Origin: Pseudomonas sp.
Lineage (GTDB): Bacteria; Pseudomonadota; Gammaproteobacteria; Pseudomonadales; Pseudomonadaceae
Length of the DNA: 64,000 bases
NCBI RefSeq assembly: GCF_002796985.1
Contig: NZ_PEKX01000022.1
Coordinates: 113,727 to 177,726 of the forward strand
Direction: 5' to 3'
Shown: in pieces, positions 45,947 through 54,829 of the stretch
How positions within the stretch are numbered: position 1 is the stretch's first letter
Layout of the letters: the number at the start of each line of letters is the position of its first letter
Made by a program: the position numbers and the translations under genes
The notes under the pieces: model-generated
Databases searched by the model: none
Seen by the model: only the letters and a program-made list of their open reading frames with translations
What the model was told of the DNA's origin: nothing

Positions 45947-46054
45947 GGCGGAGCGCTCCTGGGCGGGGACAATCCCGCCAGTATGCGCGATGCCGCCCGG
46001 GAGCGTGGTGAGACAAGCTGTCACTGGTCGCCCTCCTGGCTCCAGCGCTGAGGC

Positions 46055-46726
46055 TCAGGCCGGGTGATTGGCGCCGAGGAACAGCAGGTTGTTCTCCAGG
46101 TGGATGTGCTGCATCAGGTCGCGGCGCAGTTCTTCCAGGCCGCTGTAGAGCCGGCGCCAGCTGTTGCAGCCATTCGGAGGCACGGTGAGGTCATCGGTCA
46201 GGTCGGCCAGCACGGCCAGCGATTGCGAGTGTTCGTCATGCTCGTGGCGCATCACGCCGATCGGGCCCTGCACATGGGTCAGGGGAATGCCCTGGCGCAG
46301 CCAGGGGAACAGCACGCTCTCCTCCTTGCACATGTGCCATTCCAGCTCCTCCTGCATGGTCTTCAGGTGCGCGGTGAGCCCGGCCGGGCACTGCGGGTGC
46401 GAGGCATGGGTCTTCTCCACGCGCTCGGCCAGCGGAATCAGGGCGGGCAGCTGCTCGCGATGGACCTTGTGGTAGCGCTCGAGGATGTGGTCGATCAGTT
46501 GGTCGTTGCTGGTCAGGCGCCAGTCGGTCTGGTCATTCGCCGGCGGCAGGGCCTGCAGTTCGTCGGCGATACGCTGGGCGTCGAGGCCCTGTTCGCTGGC
46601 CGCTTCGCCCAGGCTGCGCTGGCCGGCGCAGGAGAAGTCGAGCTTGTAGTCATGGAACAGCGCCGAGCTGCCCGGCAGGCTGAAGGCCAGGTCACTCAGG
46701 GTGCGTTCGGTGAGGTTGTCGGTCAT
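46055..46726 (-). CDS. dnrN: Di-iron repair protein DnrN (RIC/YtfE/ScdA family)
   Basis: A 223-residue protein: ScdA N-terminal domain (residues 1-60, FHDYKLDFSCAGQRSL with the conserved cysteine) and a hemerythrin-like four-helix domain with histidine and glutamate ligands (HKVHREQLP, EWHMCKEESVLFPW, MRHEHDEH, HIHLENNLLF). Such proteins repair iron-sulfur clusters after NO or oxidative damage. Upstream is an FNR-type box with a well placed -10. Located 108 bases before dnr on the same strand. Confidence 0.93.
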   Translation of the reverse strand: MTDNLTERTLSDLAFSLPGSSALFHDYKLDFSCAGQRSLGEAASEQGLDAQRIADELQALPPANDQTDWRLTSNDQLIDHILERYHKVHREQLPALIPLAERVEKTHASHPQCPAGLTAHLKTMQEELEWHMCKEESVLFPWLRQGIPLTHVQGPIGVMRHEHDEHSQSLAVLADLTDDLTVPPNGCNSWRRLYSGLEELRRDLMQHIHLENNLLFLGANHPA

Positions 46727-46798
46727 GGTGGGCCTCGGGTGGAGTGGGGCACGGCGGCCGCAGTCGTCGTGGCCGTCAGTCTTGGCAAGGATGCGGTC

Positions 46799-46841
46799 AG
46801 TCTAGGGAAGGTCGCGCGCCCGGCTCCTTGATTGCAGTCAA
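46799..46841 (-). promoter_or_regulatory. DNR/ANR promoter of dnrN
   Basis: Box TTGATTGCAGTCAA (46828-46841, one change from consensus) and, on the minus strand, -10 TAGACT (46799-46804), which gives a start near 46793 with the box at -41.5. The box overlaps the stop codon of the next gene upstream. Confidence 0.8.
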
Positions 46842-47566
46842 GCACCCTCGACCAGCGCTTCCCGCTCGTCGCCGCCCGCCACTCGCATCAGTTGCTGCGG
46901 GTTGCACACCAGCAGCTTCTGCCGGCCGCCGATGACCAGGCCACGGTCCTCCCACGCGCTGAGAATGCGCGAGACGGTGTGCAGGGTGGTGCCGGTCATC
47001 TCGGCGATATCCTGGCGGGTGACCGGGAAATCGATGCGGATGCCGTCGGCCTCCGGTCGGCCGGACTGTTGCACGAGGCGCAGTACGGTGTGAGCGACAC
47101 GTCGCTCGACTTCCTCGGTGGCCAGCTCGCAGAAGCGCACGTGGGCTTCCTGCAGGCGTTCGCCGATGGCCTGTACGGTATTCAGGGCGAAGCCGGGGTG
47201 ACGGGCCAGCAGTGGTTCCCACTGGGTGGTGGGCCAGGCCAGCACCAGGCTGTCCTGGCTGGCGGTGGCGGTGGCAGGGTAGTCGCGCCGGCCCAGGGCG
47301 CGGACAAACCCGAACAGGTCGCCCGGGTTGACCACCCGCACCAGCACGCGTTGGCCATCACCGGTGAGCTGGGTTGCCTTCAGGCGGCCATGCACCAGCA
47401 GGTAGAAACAGGTCGCTGGCGAGCCCTGCTCGAACACGGCGACGCCGCCGGTCAGGCGCAGGATGCTGGCCTGGCGGAGGATATCGTCCTGCTCCTCGCG
47501 GCTGCTGTTGGCAAAGGGCGGCAAGCTGCCCAGCCAGGCGCGATTCAGGGAGAGATTGGCGGTCAC
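46838..47566 (-). CDS. Second Crp/Fnr-family regulator
   Basis: A 242-residue regulator with an N-terminal cNMP-binding-like barrel (FEQGSPATCFYLLVHGRLKA) and a C-terminal winged helix (VTRQDIAEMTGTTLHTVSRI), the recognition helix ending TTLHTVSRILS as in NtcA/FixK-like members. No N-terminal cysteine cluster. The start is GTG at 47566. It may be a DnrE/DnrS-like or NarR/NnrR-like regulator of nitrogen-oxide metabolism; sequence does not decide. It has its own FNR-type box upstream, so it is probably under DNR or ANR control. Confidence 0.88.
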   Translation of the reverse strand: MTANLSLNRAWLGSLPPFANSSREEQDDILRQASILRLTGGVAVFEQGSPATCFYLLVHGRLKATQLTGDGQRVLVRVVNPGDLFGFVRALGRRDYPATATASQDSLVLAWPTTQWEPLLARHPGFALNTVQAIGERLQEAHVRFCELATEEVERRVAHTVLRLVQQSGRPEADGIRIDFPVTRQDIAEMTGTTLHTVSRILSAWEDRGLVIGGRQKLLVCNPQQLMRVAGGDEREALVEGA

Positions 47567-47593
47567 GGCAATGATTCCCCTCGGTTCCGCCGC

Positions 47594-47636
47594 AGCATAC
47601 CCAGTTAAGGGCGCGGCGGAACTTGAGGGGAATCAA
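47594..47636 (-). promoter_or_regulatory. DNR/ANR promoter of the second Crp/Fnr regulator
   Basis: Box TTGAGGGGAATCAA (47623-47636, one change from consensus) with -10 TATGCT (47594-47599) on the minus strand; predicted start near 47588 with the box at -41.5. The box overlaps the nirV stop codon at 47633. Confidence 0.72.
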
Positions 47637-48445
47637 GGGATATCTCTGACCAGGCGGAAACCGAGGTTATCCGGTGGTTGCCCGGCACTGCAGCCGCCGC
47701 CGCGGGCATCGCGGACGAAGTCGTTGATCGCCGCCCGGTGCCGCCCTTCGGCAATGCGGATCGAGCAGTACTCGGCGTGGTGGACCTGTACGCCCTGGGC
47801 GTCGAGGTTGACCCGCTGGTGGCAGCTCTGCGTCCACTCCCAGACATTGCCGCCCAGGTCGGCCACGCCGTATTCGTTCAGCCCGTGATTGCCGCGTGCC
47901 TGGGGCAACGCCGAAGCGCTGGTGCGGGTCTCCGCTTCCAGGCGGTAGCGTGCCAGCCAGCGCAGGGCGGGGTTGCTGCCGTCGTCGTCCTCGATACGCA
48001 GGGCATCGTCGGCCCAGCGTGAACCGGCGAAGAAAGCCCATTCGCGATTGGTCGGCAACCGCCAGCTCTGGCCGGTGCGCCGGGACAGCCAGTCGGCATA
48101 GAGCTGGGCATCCAACAGGCTGGCGCCGGTGAGCGGCATGTCATCGCTGGGTGCGCTGTTGTCCAGCGCGAGGCAATCGCCTTCGGCGACGCAGCGGGCG
48201 TACTCGCCCTGGCTGACCTGGAATTTCATGACCTCGAAGCGCGGGACGAAGTGTTCACGCTGCGAGGGCGCGTCCACTGCCTGTTTCCCCAGCCAGTAGT
48301 CTCCGGCCGGGCGGAAGTTGAAGTCGCGTGGTTGTAGCTTCACGGTTTGCGGCGCGAGTTGCGGTTCGTGCTGTGGCTGCGACAGGAAGAATCCCCCGCC
48401 CAGCAGCAGCGCGACGGGTACGCCGATCAGGATGGTCTTGCGCAT
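47633..48445 (-). CDS. nirV: NirV, formylglycine-generating-enzyme-like protein
   Basis: A 270-residue protein: N-terminal membrane anchor or signal (MRKTILIGVPVALLLGGGFF) and an FGE-sulfatase/SUMF1-like domain (PTNREWAFFAGSRW, DLGGNVWEWTQSC, and the ending FVRDARGGGCSAGQPPDNLGFR). NirV genes accompany nirK in many denitrifiers; the exact function is unknown. It probably acts in the periplasm. Start at 48445 chosen because the signal then begins at once. It follows nirK by 65 bases and is likely co-transcribed. Confidence 0.88.
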   Translation of the reverse strand: MRKTILIGVPVALLLGGGFFLSQPQHEPQLAPQTVKLQPRDFNFRPAGDYWLGKQAVDAPSQREHFVPRFEVMKFQVSQGEYARCVAEGDCLALDNSAPSDDMPLTGASLLDAQLYADWLSRRTGQSWRLPTNREWAFFAGSRWADDALRIEDDDGSNPALRWLARYRLEAETRTSASALPQARGNHGLNEYGVADLGGNVWEWTQSCHQRVNLDAQGVQVHHAEYCSIRIAEGRHRAAINDFVRDARGGGCSAGQPPDNLGFRLVRDIP

Positions 48446-48510
48446 GGTTTGCCCGGTCGCCGGTATCAATTACTGGGAAAGGGCCGGCCCGGAGGGGCCG
48501 GCCGTGGGCC

Positions 48511-49662
48511 TTACTTGATCGGTGTTGGCGGCAGGGTCTGGCTCATCAGGTCGGCGTTCCACTTGCCTTCGACCTGGATGTGCGCCGCGGCGCCCAGCAG
48601 CACAGCCTCGATGAGGTTGTGGTTGAGGTAGGTGTACAGGCCCGGCTGCAGGAAGGTGTACAGCGCAGCGCCGGCCGCGCCGCCCGGGATGAACCAGGTT
48701 TCCAGGTCTTCCTCCGGCGGGTTCTTGAACTTGCCGGTGGCCCAGACGTGGTCACCGTGGCCGCCAATCAGGTGCGGACGGGTGTCGCGGTTGGCCTGGG
48801 CGTGGATCAGCAGCATGGTCTCGCCGACATTGGCGGTGAGGGCGCCCTTGCCGGTCAGCGCGCCGACCTTGCCGTTGAACACGACGTGGCTGGGGATCAG
48901 CCCCTTCATGACTTCCTGCATGTCGTTGAAGCTTTCCATCGGCGTGCCGTAGCGCTTGAACTTGCCGTCCTTGTCGCGCGGGACGTAATAGTCCTGCTCA
49001 CCGATGTAATAGACCTTGTCGTACTTCAGCGACTTGCCGTTGCGGTCCTTCAGGCCGTCGCGCGGCAGCACCATGATCGCGCCGTTCATGCCCGAGACTA
49101 CGTGCCACGGGATCATCGCGCCGCCCGGAGCGCAGTGGTAGATGAACACGCCGGGGCGGGTGGCGCGGAAACGCAGCTGCACTTCCTCGCCGGGCTGGAT
49201 GATGGTCAGCGCGCCGCCGCCCAGGGCGCCGGTGGAGGCGTGGAAGTCGATGTTGTGGGTCAGGGTGTTGCTCGCCGGGTTGACCAGGGTGAGCTCCAGG
49301 TAGTCGTCCTGGTGCACCACCATCATCGGGCCGGGTACCGAGCCGTTGAAGGTCATGGCGTGGATTTCGGTGCCGTCGTCGTCGATGACCAGCTTCTTCT
49401 CTTCGATCACCATGCGGAACTGCACGACCTTGGGCTTGCCGGTGGCGCGCTGCTCATGGGCATGGACGAAGGGCGGAGCGACCAGCTCTACCTGGACGTG
49501 CTCGAGCTTGGAGAGGTCCGCGGCCGGGCCCATGTTCTTTGGCGCTGCCTCCGCGTCGGCCATCGCCTTGCCGCTGCCGAGCATGGTGCCGGTGACGCCA
49601 AGGACCACGGCGCCGGCTAGCAAGGTGCGGCGGGAAAGCGAAATCTCTTCCTGATCAAACAT
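48511..49662 (-). CDS. nirK: Copper nitrite reductase NirK
   Basis: A 383-residue enzyme that reduces nitrite to NO in the periplasm. Twin-arginine signal ([17 protein letters not shown]). Two cupredoxin domains with copper ligands visible: NIDFHAS (type 1 and 2 histidines), [18 protein letters not shown] (type 1 cysteine, histidine, methionine plus type 2 histidine) and [16 protein letters not shown]. Spacing and GGG..PGEE pattern suit class I (green or blue two-domain) NirK. All ligands are present. A degenerate FNR-type box lies upstream. Confidence 0.96.
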   Translation of the reverse strand: MFDQEEISLSRRTLLAGAVVLGVTGTMLGSGKAMADAEAAPKNMGPAADLSKLEHVQVELVAPPFVHAHEQRATGKPKVVQFRMVIEEKKLVIDDDGTEIHAMTFNGSVPGPMMVVHQDDYLELTLVNPASNTLTHNIDFHASTGALGGGALTIIQPGEEVQLRFRATRPGVFIYHCAPGGAMIPWHVVSGMNGAIMVLPRDGLKDRNGKSLKYDKVYYIGEQDYYVPRDKDGKFKRYGTPMESFNDMQEVMKGLIPSHVVFNGKVGALTGKGALTANVGETMLLIHAQANRDTRPHLIGGHGDHVWATGKFKNPPEEDLETWFIPGGAAGAALYTFLQPGLYTYLNHNLIEAVLLGAAAHIQVEGKWNADLMSQTLPPTPIK

Positions 49663-49728
49663 GGGTAACTCTCCGTAATCGACGAACTGTCGTTAGGTAA
49701 AGAAATACCCGTTCGGAGGAATCCTTCT

Positions 49729-49742
49729 TTGAGCGGGAACAA
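49729..49742. promoter_or_regulatory. Degenerate FNR-type box upstream of nirK
   Basis: TTGAGCGGGAACAA: outer TTG...CAA kept, two inner positions changed. Centre 73 bases upstream of the nirK start codon. A -41.5 promoter would start near 49694; the -10 there is poor. Plausible weak or modified DNR/NnrR site. Confidence 0.45.
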
Positions 49743-49905
49743 AGAAGATTTCAGCTGGACAACGTGTCGCAGGCCATGTTGTGCGGTAGCTCGCGTTTAC
49801 AGTCTCGTTCCCATGCGAGCGGGCAAGAGTCAGCGCGGCGAGGTAAGATTCGTCCTGCTCTGATTCCCGGCCCGGCGTGCGGGCTCCAACGGACAAGGAT
49901 CTTTC

Positions 49906-52074
49906 ATGCGTCTGTACGGACTGACCCTGCTGGCCCTGATCACCGGTTGCCTCGGCGTGCAGGAAGCGCGCGCGAGCAGCGACGATTCCTGCTACCCGAG
50001 CTGGAACCTCAAGCGCGACACGCTGGACGTGTGCAACAGCCTGCCGTTCCTCAGCCCCGGCAACGACAGTCGGGTCAACCTGCAGCTGCTGCTGGCCGAC
50101 GCCGGCCAGGCCAGCATCCCCAGTCACGCGCTGACCGACGACGAACAACAACTGGGCTATGGCCAGGTGCCGTTCCCGCTGGCGCGCTGGCTCGACGGCG
50201 CCGCGCCGGGCGACGCGACTGACAGCCCCAGCACCGCGCCGCTGGCCGATCTTGCCGCGCGCATCGGACTGCCGGCGGATGCCGTGCAGTCCTCCGCCGA
50301 TAGCTTCGCCAGTGGCGAAGGCAGCCGTTGCCGCAGCAACAACGCGGCTACCGCCCAGGGTTTCCTCAGCCAGTTGCTGCTGGTCGACAGCCTTTCCGCC
50401 GGAGAACGCCAGGGCCTGGCCCGCGCGCGGCTGACCCTGCTGGGCGCCTGCCAGTGGGACGAAACCCAGCTCAGCGTGCTGCTGCCGGGAGACCTGCAGA
50501 GCGCCCCGGCCAAGGCCTACCGCACCTATCTCAAGGGCGCGGCGGACTTCTACAGTGGTCGCTTCGGCGAGGCGCTGAAGTCCTTCCGCGCGCTGCAGGA
50601 CAGCGACCAGCCCTGGCTGAAGGAGACCGCGCGCTACATGGTCGCCCGCGCACTGCTCAACCAGGCGCAGCAAAATGCCTTCGATGAGATGGGCTACCCG
50701 GACCTGCGCAAGGTCGACAAGAAAATCCTCGCCCAGGCCGAAGCCGCGCTGGGCGACTACCTCAAGGCTTATCCACAGGGCCAGTACAGTGCCTCGGCCA
50801 AGGGCCTGACGCGCCGTGTCTACTGGTTGATGAGCGACGAAGGCCGGCTGGCCGGCGAGTACGCCAAGCTGTTCGCCCGCGAAGAGGCCGACGATCTTGC
50901 GCAGCTGGTGCAGGAAGTCGACAACAAGCTGCTGGTCACCGCCCACCCGGCCGACGTGCGCGACGCGCGCCTGCTGGCGGTGCTCGACCTGATGCAGATG
51001 CGCCATCACGAAGCCAACGAGCCCCGCGCCCTGGACGCCGCCGGCCTGGCTGCGCAGAAGGACCTCTTCGCGAAGCACCCCGGCCTGCACGACTACCTGA
51101 CAGCGGCCTACCAGCTGTACGTCGAGGAAAAGCCCGCCGAGGCGCTGAAGTCCCTGCCCGAGGAGCTGCCGGCCAAGCTCGACTACCTTGCCTTCAGCCA
51201 GCAGACCCTGCGCGGCTTCGCCCTGGAAGCGGGCAACGACTGGATCGCCGCCGAGAAGCTCTGGCTGCGCCTGCTGCCGCTGGCGGTGCAGCCGCTGCAA
51301 CGTGAGCAGCTGGAGCTGGCGCTGGCTTTCAACTACGAGCGCAGTGATCGCCTGGTGAAGGTCTTCGCCGAAGGCTCGCCGGTGCATACGCCGATCATCC
51401 GCGAGATTCTCCTGCGCCACGTCGCCGGTCCCGACCTGCTGCGCCAGCAGGCGAAATCCACCAGCGTCTCGGTGGAAGAGCGGGATACTGCGCTGTTCGC
51501 ACTGCTCTACAAGGACCTGCTGCACGGCCAGTACCAGGCCTATATCGACGACCTCGCGCTGCTACCCACCGACGGTAGCGGCAAGCCGCTGGGCGCCAGC
51601 ATCGGTTATCTCTACGGCAGCATGCCGCTGTCGCTGTTCCAGTGGCCGGGCGGCAAGAACGACAGCGGCTACGAATGCCCGGCCATTGTCGACGTCGCCC
51701 ACGACCTGCTGCAGGACCCGCAGCCGCCCAAGGCGCTGAACTGCCTGGGCGAGTTCATCCTGCGCAACGGCCTGGACGGCTTCCCGCTGGATACCCAGCC
51801 CAGCGAACGCGAGCTGGGCGGCGGCGAGTCGCTGTTCCCCGGCACGCCCTACTCGCGCATGGACGGTTACCTCAAGGTCATCGCCGACAAGCAAGCCGTG
51901 GAGGAGGACAGTGCGTACGCGCTGTTCCGCGCCATCAACTGCTTCGCCCCCAGCGGCTTCAATGGCTGCGGCAGCCAGGACATCGCCCCGGCACAGCGCA
52001 AGCAGTGGTTCCGCACCCTCAAGGGCCAGTACTCCGCGACGCCCTGGGCGAAGTCCCTGAAGTACTACTGGTAA
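49906..52074 (+). CDS. TPR-like outer-membrane lipoprotein, large (PA5441-like)
   Basis: A 722-residue protein with signal and possible lipobox (MRLYGLTLLALITGC), then long helical repeats of TPR or BamD-like character, for example YLKGAADFYSGRFGEALKSF and YLKAYPQGQYSASAKG. About a dozen helical pairs fill the protein. Function is unknown; it is often annotated as an outer membrane assembly lipoprotein. It marks the right edge of the denitrification island and, with the next gene, appears conserved in pseudomonads. Confidence 0.75.
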   Translation: MRLYGLTLLALITGCLGVQEARASSDDSCYPSWNLKRDTLDVCNSLPFLSPGNDSRVNLQLLLADAGQASIPSHALTDDEQQLGYGQVPFPLARWLDGAAPGDATDSPSTAPLADLAARIGLPADAVQSSADSFASGEGSRCRSNNAATAQGFLSQLLLVDSLSAGERQGLARARLTLLGACQWDETQLSVLLPGDLQSAPAKAYRTYLKGAADFYSGRFGEALKSFRALQDSDQPWLKETARYMVARALLNQAQQNAFDEMGYPDLRKVDKKILAQAEAALGDYLKAYPQGQYSASAKGLTRRVYWLMSDEGRLAGEYAKLFAREEADDLAQLVQEVDNKLLVTAHPADVRDARLLAVLDLMQMRHHEANEPRALDAAGLAAQKDLFAKHPGLHDYLTAAYQLYVEEKPAEALKSLPEELPAKLDYLAFSQQTLRGFALEAGNDWIAAEKLWLRLLPLAVQPLQREQLELALAFNYERSDRLVKVFAEGSPVHTPIIREILLRHVAGPDLLRQQAKSTSVSVEERDTALFALLYKDLLHGQYQAYIDDLALLPTDGSGKPLGASIGYLYGSMPLSLFQWPGGKNDSGYECPAIVDVAHDLLQDPQPPKALNCLGEFILRNGLDGFPLDTQPSERELGGGESLFPGTPYSRMDGYLKVIADKQAVEEDSAYALFRAINCFAPSGFNGCGSQDIAPAQRKQWFRTLKGQYSATPWAKSLKYYW

Positions 52075-52079
52075 GCCCT

Positions 52080-52787
52080 GTGCGGCGCGTCGTGCTCCTG
52101 GCGTTGGCGTTGCTTGCTGGCAACGCCTCGGCGGCCGGCGTGGACGCCGCCGAGCACGACGCCTTCTGGCTGTGGAGCGGGGTCGCCGCGCAACCGGTAC
52201 TGGCCCAGGCCCGCACCCTCTACGTCCTGCAGGGGCAGGTCAGCGCGCCGCGCTACAGCGATGGCCGCGCCCGGTTGATTGCCCAGGGTATCGCCATCCC
52301 GCGGCTGAAGCAGGGCGAGGTCTGGGTGGTCTACCGCGCCCACACCCTGCACTGGAACGAGGATATCTACCGCACCCTGCTGTCCCAGCTGCGCCGCTGG
52401 CGCGCCGCCGGCAACCCGGTGGTGGGCGTGCAGATCGACTTCGACGCGCGCACGCGCTACCTGCACGAGTACGTCGACTTCCTCCAGGACCTGCGCACGC
52501 GCCTGCCCAAGGACTGCAAGCTGAGCATCACCGGGCTGATGGACTGGGGCAGCAATGCCGCGCCGGAGACCATCAATCGCCTGGCCGGCGTGGTGGACGA
52601 AGTGGTGGTGCAGACCTACCAGGGGCGCCAGACCATTCCCAACTACCAGGCTTACCTGCCGCGAGTGGCGCGGTTGCAGCTGCCGTTCCGTATCGGGCTG
52701 GCGCAGTACGGGCAGTGGCGGGCGCCCGATTACCTGGCGAAGAGCCGGTGGTTCAGGGGGTATGTGGTGTTTTTGCAGAACCCGTGA
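52080..52787 (+). CDS. DUF3142 secreted protein
   Basis: A 235-residue protein with signal MRRVVLLALALLAGNASA (GTG start at 52080, read as methionine) and a DUF3142 domain (GEVWVVYRAHTLHW, VVGVQIDFDARTRYL, LSITGLMDWGS, VVVQTYQGRQTIPNY, RIGLAQYG), which looks like a TIM-barrel fold related to glycosidases. The catalytic role is unproven. It starts six bases after the stop of the TPR gene and is translated with it. Confidence 0.82.
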   Translation: MRRVVLLALALLAGNASAAGVDAAEHDAFWLWSGVAAQPVLAQARTLYVLQGQVSAPRYSDGRARLIAQGIAIPRLKQGEVWVVYRAHTLHWNEDIYRTLLSQLRRWRAAGNPVVGVQIDFDARTRYLHEYVDFLQDLRTRLPKDCKLSITGLMDWGSNAAPETINRLAGVVDEVVVQTYQGRQTIPNYQAYLPRVARLQLPFRIGLAQYGQWRAPDYLAKSRWFRGYVVFLQNP

Positions 52788-52808
52788 GATGGGTGCGGGC
52801 GGCAAGTC

Positions 52809-53221
52809 AATCGCGGACGGAGTCCGCTCCTACACGCGCCGACGGTTTGCGTTTAGTTGAGTAGGGCGCATAACGCCTCGGGCGTTATCCGCCATCGCGG
52901 CGGATAACCCGTTCCGGGTTATGCGCCCTACGGTCGGCAGAGTCGGTGATATGGATGCGGGCGGCGGGCCAATCGCGGACGGAGTCCGCTCCTACGCGGG
53001 GTTGGGCTTTGGGTAGGAGCAACTGTCTTTCCCTGGTAGTTCCGTGTTTGTGCTTTCCCCCTCACCCCAGCCCTCTCCCTCAGGGAGAGGGAGCAAATCG
53101 TGCCGGCTGACGCTGTGGTTTCATCCGACACCGAACGGTCCCCTCTCCCCCTGGGAGAGGGTTAGGGTGAGGGCCGATCCGAGCACAGATCTATCCGGTA
53201 GGAGCGGACTCCGTCCGCGAT
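52809..53221. repeat. Cluster of three kinds of dispersed repeats
   Basis: The 455-base gap 52788-53242 holds: GCGGACGGAGTCCGCTCCTAC hairpins at 52809-52833, 52971-52995 and (inverted) 53198-53221; a GTAGGGCGCATAACGC long inverted repeat at 52861-52931; and a composite of two CCCTCTCCC palindromes at 53059-53092 and 53140-53174. The first two GGACGGAGTCC copies lie in direct repeats of about 45 bases that include GCGGGCGGC. I see no gene. Confidence 0.85.
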
Positions 53222-53242
53222 CGCTTTCCGCCGACAGAGGAC

Positions 53243-54643
53243 TCAGCTGCCACACCCGCACTTGCCGCAATCGCTTCCGCAACCCCCGGCCGCCGCCGGC
53301 TCCCGCGCATCGCGGGTGCTGCCGCCATTGAGGTTGCGCATCAGCAGCGCGTATTGCAGGTCCAGCTCCTCGGGCACCGGGATGTAGACGATATGGCCAT
53401 CACCGGGCGCAACGCCGATGGACTCGCCACGGCTGTTCTCCAGCGCATGCAGGCGGAAGGTGCGGTTGCCGGCCGGGGTCATCAGCTCGACGCTGTCGCC
53501 GACCTCGAAGCGGTTCTTCACCCGCACTTCGGCAAGGCCCTGGCGGCGCTCGCCAGTGAACTCACCGACGAACTGCTGGCGCTCGGAAAGCGAGTGGCCG
53601 TACTGGTAGTTCTGGTACTCGTCGTGCACATGGCGACGCAGGAAGCCCTCGGTATAGCCGCGGTGCGCAAGCGACTCCAGGGTATCCATCAGGCCGAGGT
53701 CGAAGGGTCGCCCGGCGACGGCATCGTCAATGGCCTTGCGGTACGTCTGCGCGGTGCGCGAGACGTAGTAGTGCGACTTGGTCCGCCCCTCGATCTTCAG
53801 CGAATGCACACCCATCTGCGCCAGACGCTGCACGTGCTGGATGGCGCGCAGGTCCTTGGAATTCATGATGTAGGTGCCGTGCTCGTCCTCGAACGCCTCC
53901 ATCAACTCGCCGGGGCGGTTGCCTTCTTCGAGCAGGATGATCTCCTTGCTCGGTGCGCCGATGCCCAGGGTCGGCTCGACATTGCGCACCGCGTGGCCCA
54001 GTTCGTCCTCATGGGCCGCATGGGTCTGGTATTCCCAGCGGCAGGCGTTGGTGCAGGTGCCCTGGTTGGGGTCGCGGCGGTTGATGTAGCCCGACAGCAG
54101 GCAGCGCCCGGAGTAGGCCATGCACAGCGCACCATGGACGAAGACTTCCAGCTCCATGCCCGGCACGCGCTCACGAATCTCGCCGATTTCCTCCAGCGAC
54201 AGCTCGCGGGACAGGATCACCCGCTTGAGCCCCTGCTGCCGCCAGAACTCCACGCTGGCCCAGTTCACCGCGTTGGCCTGCACCGACAGGTGGATATCAA
54301 CCTCGGGGAAATGCTGGCGAACCAGCATGATCAGGCCAGGATCGGACATGATCAGCGCATCCGGGCCGAGGGCGATCACCGATTCCACGTCCTGCAGGAA
54401 GGTCTTCAACTTGGCGTTGTGCGGGGCGATGTTCACCACCACGTACAGGTGCTTGCCCTGGGCGTGAGCCTCATTGATGCCGATGGCGAGGTTGGCGTGG
54501 TCGAATTCGTTGTTGCGCACCCGCAGGCTGTAGCGCGGCTGGCCGGCGTAGACGGCATCGGCGCCGTAGGCGAAGGCGTGGCGCAGGCTCTTCAGCGAGC
54601 CGGCGGGGCAGAGCAGTTCGGGGGAAAACGGCGTGGGAGACAT
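53243..54643 (-). CDS. trhP: tRNA uridine-34 hydroxylase TrhP (YegQ, peptidase U32 family)
   Basis: A 466-residue U32-family protein. Family signature ELEVFVHGALCMAYSGRCLL with the iron-sulfur cysteines, CTNACRW, and EGRTKSHYYVSRTAQTYR; the beginning LLCPAGSLKSLRHAFAYGAD is typical. TrhP hydroxylates uridine 34 in tRNA using prephenate; it is not a peptidase. The C-terminus carries a cysteine- and glycine-rich tail (GGCGSDCGKCGCGS) that is not part of the core domain. It resembles PA5440. Confidence 0.88.
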   Translation of the reverse strand: MSPTPFSPELLCPAGSLKSLRHAFAYGADAVYAGQPRYSLRVRNNEFDHANLAIGINEAHAQGKHLYVVVNIAPHNAKLKTFLQDVESVIALGPDALIMSDPGLIMLVRQHFPEVDIHLSVQANAVNWASVEFWRQQGLKRVILSRELSLEEIGEIRERVPGMELEVFVHGALCMAYSGRCLLSGYINRRDPNQGTCTNACRWEYQTHAAHEDELGHAVRNVEPTLGIGAPSKEIILLEEGNRPGELMEAFEDEHGTYIMNSKDLRAIQHVQRLAQMGVHSLKIEGRTKSHYYVSRTAQTYRKAIDDAVAGRPFDLGLMDTLESLAHRGYTEGFLRRHVHDEYQNYQYGHSLSERQQFVGEFTGERRQGLAEVRVKNRFEVGDSVELMTPAGNRTFRLHALENSRGESIGVAPGDGHIVYIPVPEELDLQYALLMRNLNGGSTRDAREPAAAGGCGSDCGKCGCGS

Positions 54644-54734
54644 GACGGCGCAGCGGGTAGTGGGAAAAGGGCCGCCACTCTAGGAAATCCGGGGCTTGCG
54701 CGTGCTGAGCGAAGTCAACGCCAGAGCGCTTTTC

Positions 54735-54804
54735 GTAGGAGCGAGCTTGCTCGCGAACCGGGCTGGCACGGTGTTATGCGGTTCGCGAGCAAGCTCGCTC
54801 CTAC
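54735..54804. repeat. REP pair, standard arms
   Basis: Inverted pair between the start of trhP and the end of the dehydrogenase gene, both arms of the standard form. Confidence 0.9.
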
Positions 54805-54829
54805 AGGTAGGGCAGCGCCGAGTCTGGCA

